Assembly: GCA_017940415.1 (NCBI GenBank)
Contig: JAGAYR010000026.1
Location: forward strand, 62,001-126,000
Source: Lachnospiraceae bacterium
GTDB lineage: Bacteria > Bacillota > Clostridia > Lachnospirales > Lachnospiraceae
DNA length: 64,000 nucleotides
Reading direction: 5' to 3'
The position numbers were made by a program, and so were the translations under genes. Numbering within the stretch: position 1 is the first letter of the stretch; the number at the start of each line of letters is the position of its first letter. Below, one piece after another: positions 1-9,882 of the stretch. The notes under the pieces were generated by a model. It was not told the origin of the DNA and ran no database searches. It saw nothing but the letters and a program-made list of their open reading frames with translations.

Positions 1-44
1 TTTAATGGATTATAGCCCCCAAAAGTGGTAGAATATAGCAGGTT

Positions 45-821
45 ATGGACATTACTATAGACGGTCTGAAAATAGCATATAAATTCACCGGAGAAGGTGA
101 TGAAACAGCGGTCATTTTACAGGGTTGGGGAACAACTTATCCCCTTTATGACGTAGTGGCAAAAGCCATTCAGCCCAAGTACCGTGTTCTGCAGTTTGAT
201 CTTCCCGGTTTCGGTTCCAGCCAGGAACCTCCCGAGAGCTGGACGGTAGATCAGTTTACCGACTTTTTTATCAAACTGATGGAAGCTCTTGAGATTAAAA
301 AGGCGATTCTCATAGGTCATTCTTACGGTGGACGTATGATCATCAAGCTTACCTCACGTAAGAATCTTCCCTTTGAGATAGACAGGATTATTCTCATCGA
401 CTCTGCGGGAGTCATGCCTAAAAGGTCTCTTGCACAGAAGATAAAAATAAGACGATATAAGATACTTAAAGCAATCCTTAACTTCAAACCCATCTATGCT
501 TTTTTCAAAGAGATGATAGATCTTTGGAAATCCACTCAGGGTTCCGAAGATTACAGGAATGCTTCACCTGTCATGAAAGGATGTCTGGTTAAGGCGGTAA
601 ATGAAGACCTTACTCATCTTTTTGCAGGCAACAAATACGATACGCTTTTGATATGGGGTGACAAAGATGATGCCACTCCGCTTTCTGATGCCAAGACCAT
701 GGAAAAGCTTATGCCTTCATCCGGACTTGCCGTCATTCCCGGAACCGGACATTTTTCTTTTGCGGAAAATGTATCCATGTTCACAGGAATAGTCAGAGCG
801 TATCTTGATATCACGGAGTAA
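45..821 (+). CDS. alpha/beta hydrolase, serine-nucleophile type
   Basis: A 258-residue alpha/beta-hydrolase-fold protein. The nucleophile elbow GHSYGG lies near residue 91, the acid is probably in the WGDKDDATP segment and the catalytic His in PGTGHFSF near the C-terminus, so the triad looks complete. It has no signal peptide and should be cytoplasmic. The substrate cannot be read from the sequence; relatives are esterases, lipases or C-C hydrolases. It ends two bases before the MurF-like gene, which suggests cotranscription with the cell-wall genes that follow. The start ATG lacks a strong Shine-Dalgarno sequence (only a weak AGCAGG just upstream), so the start is less certain than the function. 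Confidence 0.85.
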   Translation: MDITIDGLKIAYKFTGEGDETAVILQGWGTTYPLYDVVAKAIQPKYRVLQFDLPGFGSSQEPPESWTVDQFTDFFIKLMEALEIKKAILIGHSYGGRMIIKLTSRKNLPFEIDRIILIDSAGVMPKRSLAQKIKIRRYKILKAILNFKPIYAFFKEMIDLWKSTQGSEDYRNASPVMKGCLVKAVNEDLTHLFAGNKYDTLLIWGDKDDATPLSDAKTMEKLMPSSGLAVIPGTGHFSFAENVSMFTGIVRAYLDITE

Positions 822-823
822 TA

Positions 824-2410
824 ATGGACCTTGCCCTTTTTGTTAAGATCATAAGCGTGATTTGCCTTCTGCTGTGTGCGTGGGCATTTTTCATGGTGCT
901 CAGATTTAATCTTCATATGCTCCAGTTAAACGGCTACGACAACGAAGAGCATTTTCACTGGCTTAAATCCAATTTCGGCAAACAGAAGCTGCTTGTTATC
1001 GTAATTTGCTTTGCGCCTTTTCTATGCTTTTTCGTTAATGCTGTTACTGTCTGCATTGCTATTTTTATTCTCTATGTAGTCATCAGATTCTACGGTTTTC
1101 TCAAGAAAGTATTCACCAAGAAAAAACTTGTATATACCACGAGAGCCATGAGGCTTGTAATAACAACATGCATACTCGGTGCTCTCATTGCATTCATTGG
1201 CTGGTTTGCGGGAGAGCATACACGTTTCTTCGGCATACTTCATGCCGCATTTCTGGATGTGTGCTTTGTACCTTTCCTTCTGCCTTTTGCCAATGTGATC
1301 AATCGACCCGTAGAGCACATGGTAAGACAGTATTATATCAATGACGCTAAGAAAATCCTGGCTGAAAACGATCACATCCGCGTTATCGGTGTTACGGGAA
1401 GCTATGGTAAGACTTCACTGAAGTTCTATCTGAACACATTACTCAGCGTAAAATATAACGTCCTGGTAACCCCCGAAAGTTACAACACCCCCATGGGAGT
1501 TGTTAAGACTATCAGAGAACAGATGAAGAGTACTCATGAGATCTTTGTATGTGAAATGGGTGCCAGAAAAGTAGGAGAGATAAAAGAGATCTGCGATATA
1601 GTTCATCCACGTGACGGACTGATCACATCCATTGGACCTCAGCATCTCGAGACCTTCTTTAACATGGACAATATCGTTAAAACCAAGTTCGAACTTGGTG
1701 ATGCACTTCCCGATGGTGGACTTCTGTTCCTGAACGGTGATAACGAATACATCACAGGTAATGCGGGAAATTACAAGAACACCGTAATGTACGGAGCAGG
1801 TGATGCAAACGGATACAGAACCGAGAATGTATCGGTATCCGACATGGGAACCACATTTACTGTCATCGCTCCTGACGGAGAAAAAGAAGAATTTACAACA
1901 AGACTTATCGGTGGTCACAATGTCATTAATGTCCTTGGTGCCATTGCCGTAGCACATGCTTACGGGATTCCTCTTGCGGATCTGAAGATCCCCGTAAGAA
2001 GACTTCAGCCCGCAGAACACAGACTTCAGCTCATTGACCGCGGAACTGTAACCGTCATCGATGATACTTTTAATTCCAATCCCATCGGATCTAAAGCTGC
2101 CGTTGAGATGCTCCATCTTTTTAACGGTGAGCACATTCTCATCACTCCCGGAATGGTTGAGCTGGGCGAGAAGGAAGAGGAATATAATTTCAAATTCGGA
2201 ACTTATGCGGCAGAGTGCTGCGATTATATATTCCTGGTAGGAGTTAAGAGAACCAAGCCAATATATGATGGAGTACTTTCCAAGGGCTTTGATGAGAAGA
2301 GGCTCAAGGCTGTAGATACTTTGCAGGATGCCATGAATCTTGCGAACGCTATTAAGAGCGAAAAGAAAAAATACATCCTTCTTGAAAACGATCTTCCGGA
2401 TAACTATTAA
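824..2410 (+). CDS. membrane-anchored MurF-like Mur ligase
   Basis: A 528-residue protein. The first 180 residues are hydrophobic with about four or five membrane segments (roughly 5-27, 55-90, 108-130, 138-155). A Mur-ligase module follows, with the ATP-binding loop TGSYGKTS at residues 191-198, a GARKVGEIKEI central-domain stretch and the MurF-like DDTFNSNP motif. MurF adds D-Ala-D-Ala to UDP-MurNAc-tripeptide. Ordinary MurF is a soluble protein of about 450 residues, so the N-terminal membrane domain is unusual. The D-Ala-D-Ala ligase gene 0.7 kb downstream makes the dipeptide substrate, which supports the assignment. It could instead ligate a related substrate to a lipid-linked precursor. 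Confidence 0.8.
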   Translation: MDLALFVKIISVICLLLCAWAFFMVLRFNLHMLQLNGYDNEEHFHWLKSNFGKQKLLVIVICFAPFLCFFVNAVTVCIAIFILYVVIRFYGFLKKVFTKKKLVYTTRAMRLVITTCILGALIAFIGWFAGEHTRFFGILHAAFLDVCFVPFLLPFANVINRPVEHMVRQYYINDAKKILAENDHIRVIGVTGSYGKTSLKFYLNTLLSVKYNVLVTPESYNTPMGVVKTIREQMKSTHEIFVCEMGARKVGEIKEICDIVHPRDGLITSIGPQHLETFFNMDNIVKTKFELGDALPDGGLLFLNGDNEYITGNAGNYKNTVMYGAGDANGYRTENVSVSDMGTTFTVIAPDGEKEEFTTRLIGGHNVINVLGAIAVAHAYGIPLADLKIPVRRLQPAEHRLQLIDRGTVTVIDDTFNSNPIGSKAAVEMLHLFNGEHILITPGMVELGEKEEEYNFKFGTYAAECCDYIFLVGVKRTKPIYDGVLSKGFDEKRLKAVDTLQDAMNLANAIKSEKKKYILLENDLPDNY

Positions 2411-2428
2411 GCATAGCAGGAGAATGCC

Positions 2429-3091
2429 ATGACGAAAAAATACAATGTTTTCGCCAATGTTATGCTGATACTTGTCGCAGCAAATACAATAATATCATTT
2501 CCTCTTTACATCATCGGAATCTTTCGAGCTTTCGGAGACATGGATCTTATGACTTTCGAAAGCTGGTATGGAGACAGGATGCCACTGATCATATTTATCA
2601 CTGTGTTCCGCATTATTTTATCTTTTGCTGAACTGATGATCTGGGGAATGTGGATATATTATATTGCAAGGAATAAAGCATCCATTCGTGTTCCAATCAT
2701 GGTTACATTTATTTATTATGTTGCGGATATAGCTTGCTTTATTATCAACACCAAAGCTTGGGAAGGTGATCTTCTTCAAACTATAAGGCAGCAGCTCTCG
2801 ACCATTTTTATTATTGTTGCCTGGCTGGTACTTGTCCTCAAAGACGATGCCACACACAGAATTGTTTTTACCATAATCAGATCTTTAGTCCTCGGTATAT
2901 CTTTGATATTGAATGTTTACCATATTGTAGGAGTTGTCATTGACAGGATAAAATTCGGATCTGTTTTATATTCAACAGATTATCTGAACTTTGCATATAT
3001 TTTCTTAAGAGCTTTTGTTATTGCTCTTTTTATCATCTGGATGTTTAATCCGAAAGTATTTTTAAGACCATCCGGTCAGGAGGAAATATAA
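2429..3091 (+). CDS. integral membrane protein, unknown function
   Basis: A 220-residue, strongly hydrophobic protein with about six predicted membrane segments (near residues 8-32, 50-75, 86-108, 122-138, 146-170 and 185-207) and no recognisable catalytic motif. It has a good AGGAG site six bases before the chosen ATG; another ATG lies five bases upstream in a different frame. It sits between the MurF-like gene and ddl, and its stop codon touches the ddl start, so it is almost surely cotranscribed with them. A role in the cell envelope is inferred from position only. I do not recognise the family. Confidence 0.7.
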   Translation: MTKKYNVFANVMLILVAANTIISFPLYIIGIFRAFGDMDLMTFESWYGDRMPLIIFITVFRIILSFAELMIWGMWIYYIARNKASIRVPIMVTFIYYVADIACFIINTKAWEGDLLQTIRQQLSTIFIIVAWLVLVLKDDATHRIVFTIIRSLVLGISLILNVYHIVGVVIDRIKFGSVLYSTDYLNFAYIFLRAFVIALFIIWMFNPKVFLRPSGQEEI

Positions 3092-4282
3092 ATGAAAACA
3101 AGAATTGCTCTGATGTTCGGAGGAAGAAGCGTAGAACATGAAGTATCCGTAATATCGGGTATTCAGGCATATATGGCCATAGATAAGGAGAAGTACGACG
3201 TTATTCCCGTTTATCTGACCAAGAATAATGAGATGTATGTGGGAGAGGATATCGGTAAGATCGAAAACTACCGTGATATCCCTGCTCTTCTCAACAAATC
3301 TACACGCGTCATCATGATCAACGAAGGCGACGGAGTACACATGGTATCTCACAAAGCAGGACTCTTCGGAAAAAAGACCGACATTCCCGTAGACCTTGCA
3401 TTCCCTGTTGTGCACGGAACCAATGTAGAAGACGGCGCTCTTCAAGGATATTTCAAAACTCTCGGACTTCCCTTTGTCGGATGTGATGTTACCGCATCGG
3501 CAGTCGGTATGGATAAGTATGTTCAGAAAGCAGTACTGAAGGACAACGATATTCCTGTTCTCGACAGCTATATCTATACAATGGCTGACTACGAGAAGAT
3601 GGATAATCTGATGAATGATATTGAAGCTAAGATCGGTTATCCCGTTATCGTAAAGCCCTTCAATGCAGGTTCCAGCGTCGGCATTACAGTAGCTAAGGAC
3701 AGAAGCGAACTGTCCAAGGCAATCGATGAGGCATATTCATATGCAAGAAAGATCATCGCAGAGCATGCCATTACAAAACTTCGTGAGATCAACTGTGCGG
3801 TTCTCGGTGATGAGAATGTTGCAGAGGCATCAGAGATTGAAGAGCCTCTTCACAGCAAAGATATCTTAAGCTATGAAGATAAGTACTGCTCGGGCGGCGG
3901 CAAGAAGACCGGTTCTTCTCAGGGAATGGCAGGTGTTTCAAGAAAGATTCCCGCAGAAGTTTCTCCCGAGATGAGAGAAGAAATCCGCAGCATTGCCGTT
4001 AAAGCTTTCCAGAAACTCGGATGTAACGGCGTTGCAAGAATCGACTTCATGATCGATGAAGAGACAGGAAAGTTTTATTACAACGAGATAAACACCATTC
4101 CCGGGTCACTTGCTTTCTATCTCTGGGAAGCACTGGGAATGAAATATAAAGAACAGCTTGACCGCATGATCGAACTTGCACTTAAGCGTGTACGTGAGGA
4201 AGCTGCGGTTACGTATTCTTTTGACACAAATATACTAAGCGGCGCGGTTCTCGGCGGAAGCAAAGCAGGTAAACTCGGATAA
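3092..4282 (+). CDS. ddl: D-alanine--D-alanine ligase
   Basis: A 396-residue ATP-grasp ligase that joins two D-alanines to give the dipeptide used by MurF in peptidoglycan synthesis. Visible motifs are the N-terminal FGGRSVEHEVS, the SAVGMDKY segment, the ATP-binding PVIVKPFNAGSSVG and the Mg-binding C-terminal NEINTIPGS. It is about 40 residues longer than typical Ddl, partly through an insert near residues 235-270 and a C-terminal tail. The ribosome-binding AGGAGG lies inside the end of the upstream gene, whose stop abuts this ATG. D-Ala-D-Lac specificity cannot be excluded by eye. Confidence 0.92.
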   Translation: MKTRIALMFGGRSVEHEVSVISGIQAYMAIDKEKYDVIPVYLTKNNEMYVGEDIGKIENYRDIPALLNKSTRVIMINEGDGVHMVSHKAGLFGKKTDIPVDLAFPVVHGTNVEDGALQGYFKTLGLPFVGCDVTASAVGMDKYVQKAVLKDNDIPVLDSYIYTMADYEKMDNLMNDIEAKIGYPVIVKPFNAGSSVGITVAKDRSELSKAIDEAYSYARKIIAEHAITKLREINCAVLGDENVAEASEIEEPLHSKDILSYEDKYCSGGGKKTGSSQGMAGVSRKIPAEVSPEMREEIRSIAVKAFQKLGCNGVARIDFMIDEETGKFYYNEINTIPGSLAFYLWEALGMKYKEQLDRMIELALKRVREEAAVTYSFDTNILSGAVLGGSKAGKLG

Positions 4283-4294
4283 AAGAGAAAGAAT

Positions 4295-5365
4295 ATGACA
4301 GAGATCATTTCCTGGGAAAAAGTTCATATATGCGGAAGATGCATAGATAAAAACGGTCAGCTGAATCTTGTCTGGACCGGCAGCGGTGTTGAGTTTGAGA
4401 TGAATGCATCCGAACTTGCCATCGTTCTTGAAACCGGGTGGCATATGTATATGCCATGGATAAGCCTGGTTCTTGATGGAGAGTGGATAGCACACATTCC
4501 GGTTCAGGAAGGTGAAAACAAGCTGACACTTTTTAAGGGCATGGATCCTTCCGTAAAACATAAGGTCAGGATAGTAAAGGATTTTCAGGCATCCGTAGAT
4601 GACCCGACTTCTTTTCTGTATCTCAGAAAGATAATTGTTAACGGCGAAATCAGAAAGCCTGCACCCAGGAAGTACAATATTGAATTTGTCGGAGACAGCA
4701 TAACAAGCGGAGAAGGTGCTCTCGGGGCACACGAAGAGATGGACTGGATCACTCCTTATTTCAGCTCTGTAAGAAATTATGCCTACATGATCGCAGAAGA
4801 CATGGATGCAGATTACAGATCCATATCCCAGAGCGGTTGGGGAATCGTAAACGGATGGGACAATAATATTTACACCACAGTACCGAGCATATATCACAGC
4901 GCGGAAGCTAAAAGAAATGTCAGTGATTATGATCACTCATCATGGAAGGCCGATGCGGTTGTTATAAATCTTGGAACCAATGATGATTTCTCATTCCAAA
5001 ATCCGGCATTCACCGATCCTGCGACAGGTAAGACTTATCAAAATAAAAACCTGGCAAACGGTGATCATGATCCCGAGGATCTTAAGAGGATTGAAAAAGG
5101 CATTATAGAATTCCTGAAAGATGTCAGAAAATCCAATCCTCAGGCACATATAGTCTGGGTATACGGAATGCTGGGATTCGGACTAGGTGTGACGATTGAG
5201 AAGGCTTTGTCGTCATATATATCCGAAAGCGGTGATAAGAATGCTGCGTTTTTAAAACTTCCTGATACCGCAGAGGATGCCTTCGGTTCCAGAGGTCATC
5301 CGGGTGAAAAGAGTCATCGCGCTACGGCTGATGTAATATGCAAACACCTCAGAAACGTTTTATGA
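4295..5365 (+). CDS. SGNH-type carbohydrate esterase, CE2-like
   Basis: A 356-residue protein with a beta-rich N-terminal domain (about residues 1-120) and a C-terminal SGNH hydrolase domain. The block I serine is in FVGDSITSGEG, block III is NLGTNDD, and the catalytic His is probably in GHPGEKSH. This two-domain plan is that of carbohydrate esterase family 2 deacetylases, which remove acetyl groups from xylan or mannan sugars. There is no signal peptide, so it would act on imported, acetylated oligosaccharides or on a cytoplasmic precursor. It lies 12 bases after ddl and 16 before the phosphohexomutase. Confidence 0.78.
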   Translation: MTEIISWEKVHICGRCIDKNGQLNLVWTGSGVEFEMNASELAIVLETGWHMYMPWISLVLDGEWIAHIPVQEGENKLTLFKGMDPSVKHKVRIVKDFQASVDDPTSFLYLRKIIVNGEIRKPAPRKYNIEFVGDSITSGEGALGAHEEMDWITPYFSSVRNYAYMIAEDMDADYRSISQSGWGIVNGWDNNIYTTVPSIYHSAEAKRNVSDYDHSSWKADAVVINLGTNDDFSFQNPAFTDPATGKTYQNKNLANGDHDPEDLKRIEKGIIEFLKDVRKSNPQAHIVWVYGMLGFGLGVTIEKALSSYISESGDKNAAFLKLPDTAEDAFGSRGHPGEKSHRATADVICKHLRNVL

Positions 5366-5381
5366 GAAAAGGGGAGGGTAT

Positions 5382-6890
5382 ATGAGTTATTCTGAACTTC
5401 AAAACGGAAGCGATATAAGAGGTATCGCTCTGGAAAATGAAACCGGGGAAAAGGTTAATCTGACTGATAAGGCTGCATGTGATATAGCGGCTGCTTTCAC
5501 AAGAATACTTTCCGAGAAGACCGGCAAAAAGGATCTTAAGATTGCCATCGGGCGTGACTCCAGACTTACCGGTGAAGCACTTCTCAATGCATCCGCAAAG
5601 GGGATCTTTACCGAAGGCGCCAAGGCTTATGATCTCGGGATCGCATCAACTCCCGCAATGTTCATGTCCACCGTCCTTGGTGATGAACCTTATGACGGAA
5701 GTATCATGATCACCGCAAGTCATCTTCCATGGTACAGAAACGGAATGAAATTCTTCATTTCCAGAGGCGGACTTGAGAAAAACGAGATCAAAGAGATCGC
5801 TGCACTTGCGGATAAACTTGCTTCGGAAAACAAAGAAAGTGCAGATACTCCCGCTCCCGAGAAGAAGACATTTATGGATACTTACACCGGATATCTTCGC
5901 GATAAGATAGTTAAGGGTGCAGGTAAAGGTGATAAGCCACTTGAGGGACTGCACATTGTTGTTGATGCAGGTAACGGTGCGGGCGGATTCTTTGTAACCG
6001 ATGTACTTGAGAAACTTGGTGCGGATACCACGGGAAGTCAGTTCCTTGATCCCGACGGACATTTCCCCAACCACATTCCCAATCCTGAGAATAAGGATGC
6101 TGCAGAAGCTATTAAGAATGCCACTCTTAATGCAAAGGCAGACCTTGGAATAATCTTTGATACCGACGTAGACAGAGCAGGTGCGGTTCTTTCCGACGGA
6201 AAAACTCTTACCAGAAACGATCTGATAGCTGCTCTTTCCGTTATTGCACTTAATTCAAATCCCGGAACAACCATAGTTACCGACTCTGTAACTTCCGATG
6301 GTCTTGCTGCATTCATCAAGGCTAAGGGCGGTGTTCACAAGAGATTCAAGAGAGGATACCGTAACGTTATCGATGAGGCTATAAGACTCAATGAATCCGG
6401 AATAGATTCACAGCTTGCCATCGAGACCAGCGGACATGGTGCATTTAAAGAAAACTACTTCCTTGATGACGGCGCATACCTGATGGTTAAGCTCCTCATT
6501 GAAATGGGCAAAGGCAACAATGTTGCAACACTCATCGAAGGACTTGCACAGCCGGTAGAAAGCGCAGAACTCAGATTTCACGTTGGAGATGTTCCCGACC
6601 TTCAGGCAAACGGAGACAGAATCCTTAAATATCTGGAAGACAATGCCGGCAGCGTGGACGGATGGAGTCTTGAAAAAGAAAACTATGAAGGCGTCAGAGT
6701 AAATTGTGATGCTGAACATGGTAACGGATGGCTTCTTCTCAGAAAGTCGCTTCACGAGCCTATTATGCCTCTTAATATTGAGAGTGATTCCGAAGGTGGA
6801 GCACTTAAGATAGCTAAGGCGCTATATGAACTTATTAAAGACGAGAAAACTCTCGATTTAACACCAATAAAAACTTTTATAGGAGAATGA
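5382..6890 (+). CDS. phosphomannomutase/phosphoglucomutase family
   Basis: A 502-residue alpha-D-phosphohexomutase that would interconvert hexose 1- and 6-phosphates for nucleotide-sugar synthesis. The phosphoserine loop is TASHLP with Ser113 (HLP in place of the common HNP), the metal loop is D260-T-D262-V-D264-R, and a sugar-recognition segment ETSGHGAF follows. It is preceded by a strong GGGGAGG site. Whether it prefers mannose, glucose or another hexose cannot be settled from these motifs. It may supply sugar phosphates for envelope glycans, consistent with its cell-wall neighbours. Confidence 0.85.
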   Translation: MSYSELQNGSDIRGIALENETGEKVNLTDKAACDIAAAFTRILSEKTGKKDLKIAIGRDSRLTGEALLNASAKGIFTEGAKAYDLGIASTPAMFMSTVLGDEPYDGSIMITASHLPWYRNGMKFFISRGGLEKNEIKEIAALADKLASENKESADTPAPEKKTFMDTYTGYLRDKIVKGAGKGDKPLEGLHIVVDAGNGAGGFFVTDVLEKLGADTTGSQFLDPDGHFPNHIPNPENKDAAEAIKNATLNAKADLGIIFDTDVDRAGAVLSDGKTLTRNDLIAALSVIALNSNPGTTIVTDSVTSDGLAAFIKAKGGVHKRFKRGYRNVIDEAIRLNESGIDSQLAIETSGHGAFKENYFLDDGAYLMVKLLIEMGKGNNVATLIEGLAQPVESAELRFHVGDVPDLQANGDRILKYLEDNAGSVDGWSLEKENYEGVRVNCDAEHGNGWLLLRKSLHEPIMPLNIESDSEGGALKIAKALYELIKDEKTLDLTPIKTFIGE

Positions 6891-6893
6891 CGA

Positions 6894-9179
6894 ATGTTTT
6901 GTAGAATCTGCGGATCCAAAATGGAAGACGGAACCAAGTTCTGCATGAATTGCGGATCACCTCTTGATGATCCTAAGATGCAGCCTAATCCCGCTCCTCA
7001 GGCTCAGGCACCCGTACAGCCTCAGTCTCAGCCAGCACCTCAGGCACAGACACCCGTACAGCCTCAGCCCCAGCCTGCACAACAGCCTCAGGCGCCTGTA
7101 CAGCCTCAGCCTCAATTCCAGGCTCAGCCTCAGCAGAATGTGTATATGCAGGGAAATATGAATGCGGTCCAGCCTGAGAAGCCTAAGAAAAAGAAGAAGG
7201 GCGGTCTTATTGCATTTATCATAATCCTTGTTCTTGCAATTGCCGGTGTCGGCGGATACTTCGGCGCTAAGTCAATGGGACTTATAGGTGAAGCACCCGA
7301 TCCCGAACCTACCGCAAGTGTAGAACCCGATGATCCCGAACCGGATGATCCCGAGCCCGTTATAGAAGAGGTTCAGGCCAAGCAGACCATCATGCTCTAT
7401 ATCATCGGTTCAGACCTTGAGAGCGAAGCAGGACTTGCAACCGATGATCTTGAAGAAATCACCAGAGCAAAGCTCACCGATGATACCAATATCATCATCC
7501 AGACCGGAGGATGTACAAATTGGGATAACAATTTCTGTAAGGACGGCGAAGTACAGAGATTCTGCTATAAAGACGGCAAGTTTAATGAAATAGAAGATTT
7601 GGGCGTCATTTCCATGGCCGATATTGATACCCTTACCGATTTCATTTCATTTGCGGCAGAAGAATATCCTGCAGATGATTATGTGCTTATCCTCTGGGAT
7701 CACGGCGGCGGAGTACCTATCGGATACGGTATCGATGAGAATTTCCCCAACGATATGATCTATGACTATCAGCTTGGTCACGGCATTGCCAAGACCGGAG
7801 TTCATTTCGACAGTATTATTTTCGATGCCTGCAACATGTGTACCCTTGAAGTAGGCATGTCTCTTAAAGGTGTTGCCGATTATATGATCGGTGCTGAGAG
7901 CTATGTTAACGGTAACGGACTTGCTTATACCAACTGGCTCGATCTGCTTGCAACCAAGCCTGTTTCACAGGGTGATTACAGAGAGATGATCGTATCAGAT
8001 TACATGGAATTCTGTAAATCCAAGGATATGGTCGCTTCCATGTCCGTAATCTCTCTCAGCCATATTGGTGCGGTATATGATGCTTACATCGATTACATTG
8101 AAGTAATTAAGAAGGATCTTGAATCTCATAAGTATTCCGACATCATCACCGCAAGAGAAAACTGCGGAGTATATATGGGAACCGATTCGGTAGACCTGGT
8201 TACACTTGCCAATAAGTATGAGTGCAATGCTTCAACAAAGCTTATTAATTCCGTAGTTAATGCCGTGGATTATACAGAGAGTGATTTTGCTTTCGGACAT
8301 GGTATCACAGCATATTTCCCTTACGATTATGCTGATTATTACAGCGACGGTCGTAAGACTTTCCAGGCACTTGAGTACAATAGGACCATCGTTGATTTCT
8401 ATGATGAATATGTATCCCTCACATTTGCATATTATTACGGAGTGAGTGATGCTGAAAAGCAGGCAGGAAACTGGTATAACGATGATATCATCAGCAGCTA
8501 CATGAGCAGCGGATTTACCGTTGCGGAAGCGGGAGAGTATCATCTTGATTGTACTCTTGCCACCTATGCTGACGGACTTGATCATTACTACATGTCCACC
8601 AGTGAGATTGACTGGCTGACCGTTATGTCTCAGATGTTCCTGGAAGACAGCGACGGAAATCTTTATTTCCTCGGACAGGATCAGTTCTATAACTTCGATG
8701 ATGACGGAGACCTTGTAGCCGATACTCCTACAAAGTGGACATGGCTTTCCGACAGAGTGGCATGTTATATCGTCTATGACTGCTATCAGGATGACGATAC
8801 CGGAGAATGGAACCAGTACGGTGCAATACCTGTTAAGGTTAACGGTGTCGAGAGTTATCTGATGGTATTCTATGATCAGGACAATCCAAACGGTAAGATC
8901 ACCGGATATACCATTATGGATGACGAAGGTGATTATTACTACGAGCTTGAAGACAGTGACGAAATCCAGATCATCTGGTACTGCCTTGATACCGATGAGT
9001 ATGTTGAGGCTTATGATCCTTTCTATGCATCGGAAATGACTCTTGATTACGATGAGATCAATCTCACCAATGACAACATCTGGATCGTATATGAAGTAAC
9101 CGATGTATACGGAAACACCTATACATCCGATGCATTTGTATATGAGAACGGCGAACTTGTTGATGTAAAAGAGTGGTAA
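6894..9179 (+). CDS. zinc-ribbon, membrane-anchored clostripain-type (C11) peptidase
   Basis: A 761-residue protein. It opens with a zinc ribbon (Cys3, Cys6, Cys17, Cys20), then a Pro/Gln/Ala-rich linker with repeated QAPVQPQ-like units (about 28-92), a Lys-rich patch, one membrane helix (about 104-122) and a D/P/E-rich stalk to residue 160. The peptidase C11 (clostripain) domain follows, with the caspase-like dyad His270 in WDHGGG and Cys313 in DACNMC. The remaining 300 residues are acidic, Tyr-rich and probably beta-rich. The order predicts a cytoplasmic zinc ribbon and an extracellular Cys peptidase, which would cut after Arg or Lys in known members. Cleavage targets are unknown. Confidence 0.85.
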   Translation: MFCRICGSKMEDGTKFCMNCGSPLDDPKMQPNPAPQAQAPVQPQSQPAPQAQTPVQPQPQPAQQPQAPVQPQPQFQAQPQQNVYMQGNMNAVQPEKPKKKKKGGLIAFIIILVLAIAGVGGYFGAKSMGLIGEAPDPEPTASVEPDDPEPDDPEPVIEEVQAKQTIMLYIIGSDLESEAGLATDDLEEITRAKLTDDTNIIIQTGGCTNWDNNFCKDGEVQRFCYKDGKFNEIEDLGVISMADIDTLTDFISFAAEEYPADDYVLILWDHGGGVPIGYGIDENFPNDMIYDYQLGHGIAKTGVHFDSIIFDACNMCTLEVGMSLKGVADYMIGAESYVNGNGLAYTNWLDLLATKPVSQGDYREMIVSDYMEFCKSKDMVASMSVISLSHIGAVYDAYIDYIEVIKKDLESHKYSDIITARENCGVYMGTDSVDLVTLANKYECNASTKLINSVVNAVDYTESDFAFGHGITAYFPYDYADYYSDGRKTFQALEYNRTIVDFYDEYVSLTFAYYYGVSDAEKQAGNWYNDDIISSYMSSGFTVAEAGEYHLDCTLATYADGLDHYYMSTSEIDWLTVMSQMFLEDSDGNLYFLGQDQFYNFDDDGDLVADTPTKWTWLSDRVACYIVYDCYQDDDTGEWNQYGAIPVKVNGVESYLMVFYDQDNPNGKITGYTIMDDEGDYYYELEDSDEIQIIWYCLDTDEYVEAYDPFYASEMTLDYDEINLTNDNIWIVYEVTDVYGNTYTSDAFVYENGELVDVKEW

Positions 9180-9195
9180 TTTTTCGGAGGCGCAT

Positions 9196-9882
9196 ATGAG
9201 CGTTATTGCGATAATCACTGCACGCGGGGGTTCCAAGCGAATCCCCCGCAAAAATATAAAGGAATTCTGCGGAAAGCCCATCATCGCTTATTCCATCGAA
9301 GCAGCTATATCAAGCGGTATCTTTGATGAGGTTATGGTATCTACCGATGATGAGGAGATTGCAGAGATAGCACAGAAATTCGGCGCTGAAGTTCCTTTTA
9401 TGAGGAGTGCCGAAAAGGCGGATGATCATACTCCGACAATAGATGTGATCAAAGAAGTTTTGGAAGATTACAAAAAGATCGGAGAAGAGTTCGATTATGC
9501 TTGCTGTATTTATCCCACCGCTCCGTTTATAACTGCGGATAAACTTAAATCAGCATTCGAAACTTTGGAGAAATCCGGCAAGGACGCTCTTGTACCTGTT
9601 GTAAAATTTTCATTCCCGCCTCAGAGATGTTTTGTCATAGAAGAGGAAAGCCTGAAATACAAATGGCCGGAGAATGAATTTGCAAGATCTCAGGATCTTG
9701 AGCCTTTCTATCACGATGCAGGGCAGTTTTATTTCCAGAAAACAAAAACGTTGCTTGAGGGTCGTTCACTTGTCCCTGCCAGCACAGCGCCTTTTATCGT
9801 AGATGATATGGAAGTTCAGGATATTGATACCATAGATGACTGGAACATCGCAGAGATCAAATATCAAAAGATGATACAGTAA
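9196..9882 (+). CDS. CMP-nonulosonic acid cytidylyltransferase (PseF/NeuA-like)
   Basis: A 228-residue nucleotidyltransferase with the N-terminal signature ARGGSKRIPRKNIK, a TDDEEIAEIA metal-site region and the typical QDLEPFYHDAGQFY segment. These enzymes charge a nine-carbon sugar acid with CMP for transfer to surface glycans. The length and the QDL.P.YHDAGQFY segment fit pseudaminic acid cytidylyltransferase (PseF), and the PseI-like synthase at 10798-11832 supports that pathway. It follows the C11 peptidase by 16 bases with a GGAGG site. Other pathway genes (dehydratase, aminotransferase, hydrolase) are not in the window. Confidence 0.82.
   Translation: MSVIAIITARGGSKRIPRKNIKEFCGKPIIAYSIEAAISSGIFDEVMVSTDDEEIAEIAQKFGAEVPFMRSAEKADDHTPTIDVIKEVLEDYKKIGEEFDYACCIYPTAPFITADKLKSAFETLEKSGKDALVPVVKFSFPPQRCFVIEEESLKYKWPENEFARSQDLEPFYHDAGQFYFQKTKTLLEGRSLVPASTAPFIVDDMEVQDIDTIDDWNIAEIKYQKMIQ

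Noticed and set aside
8232..9284. Long minus-strand ORF opposite the C11 peptidase
   Set aside because: It is a shadow of the Asp/Tyr-rich peptidase codons and shows no domain or start signal.
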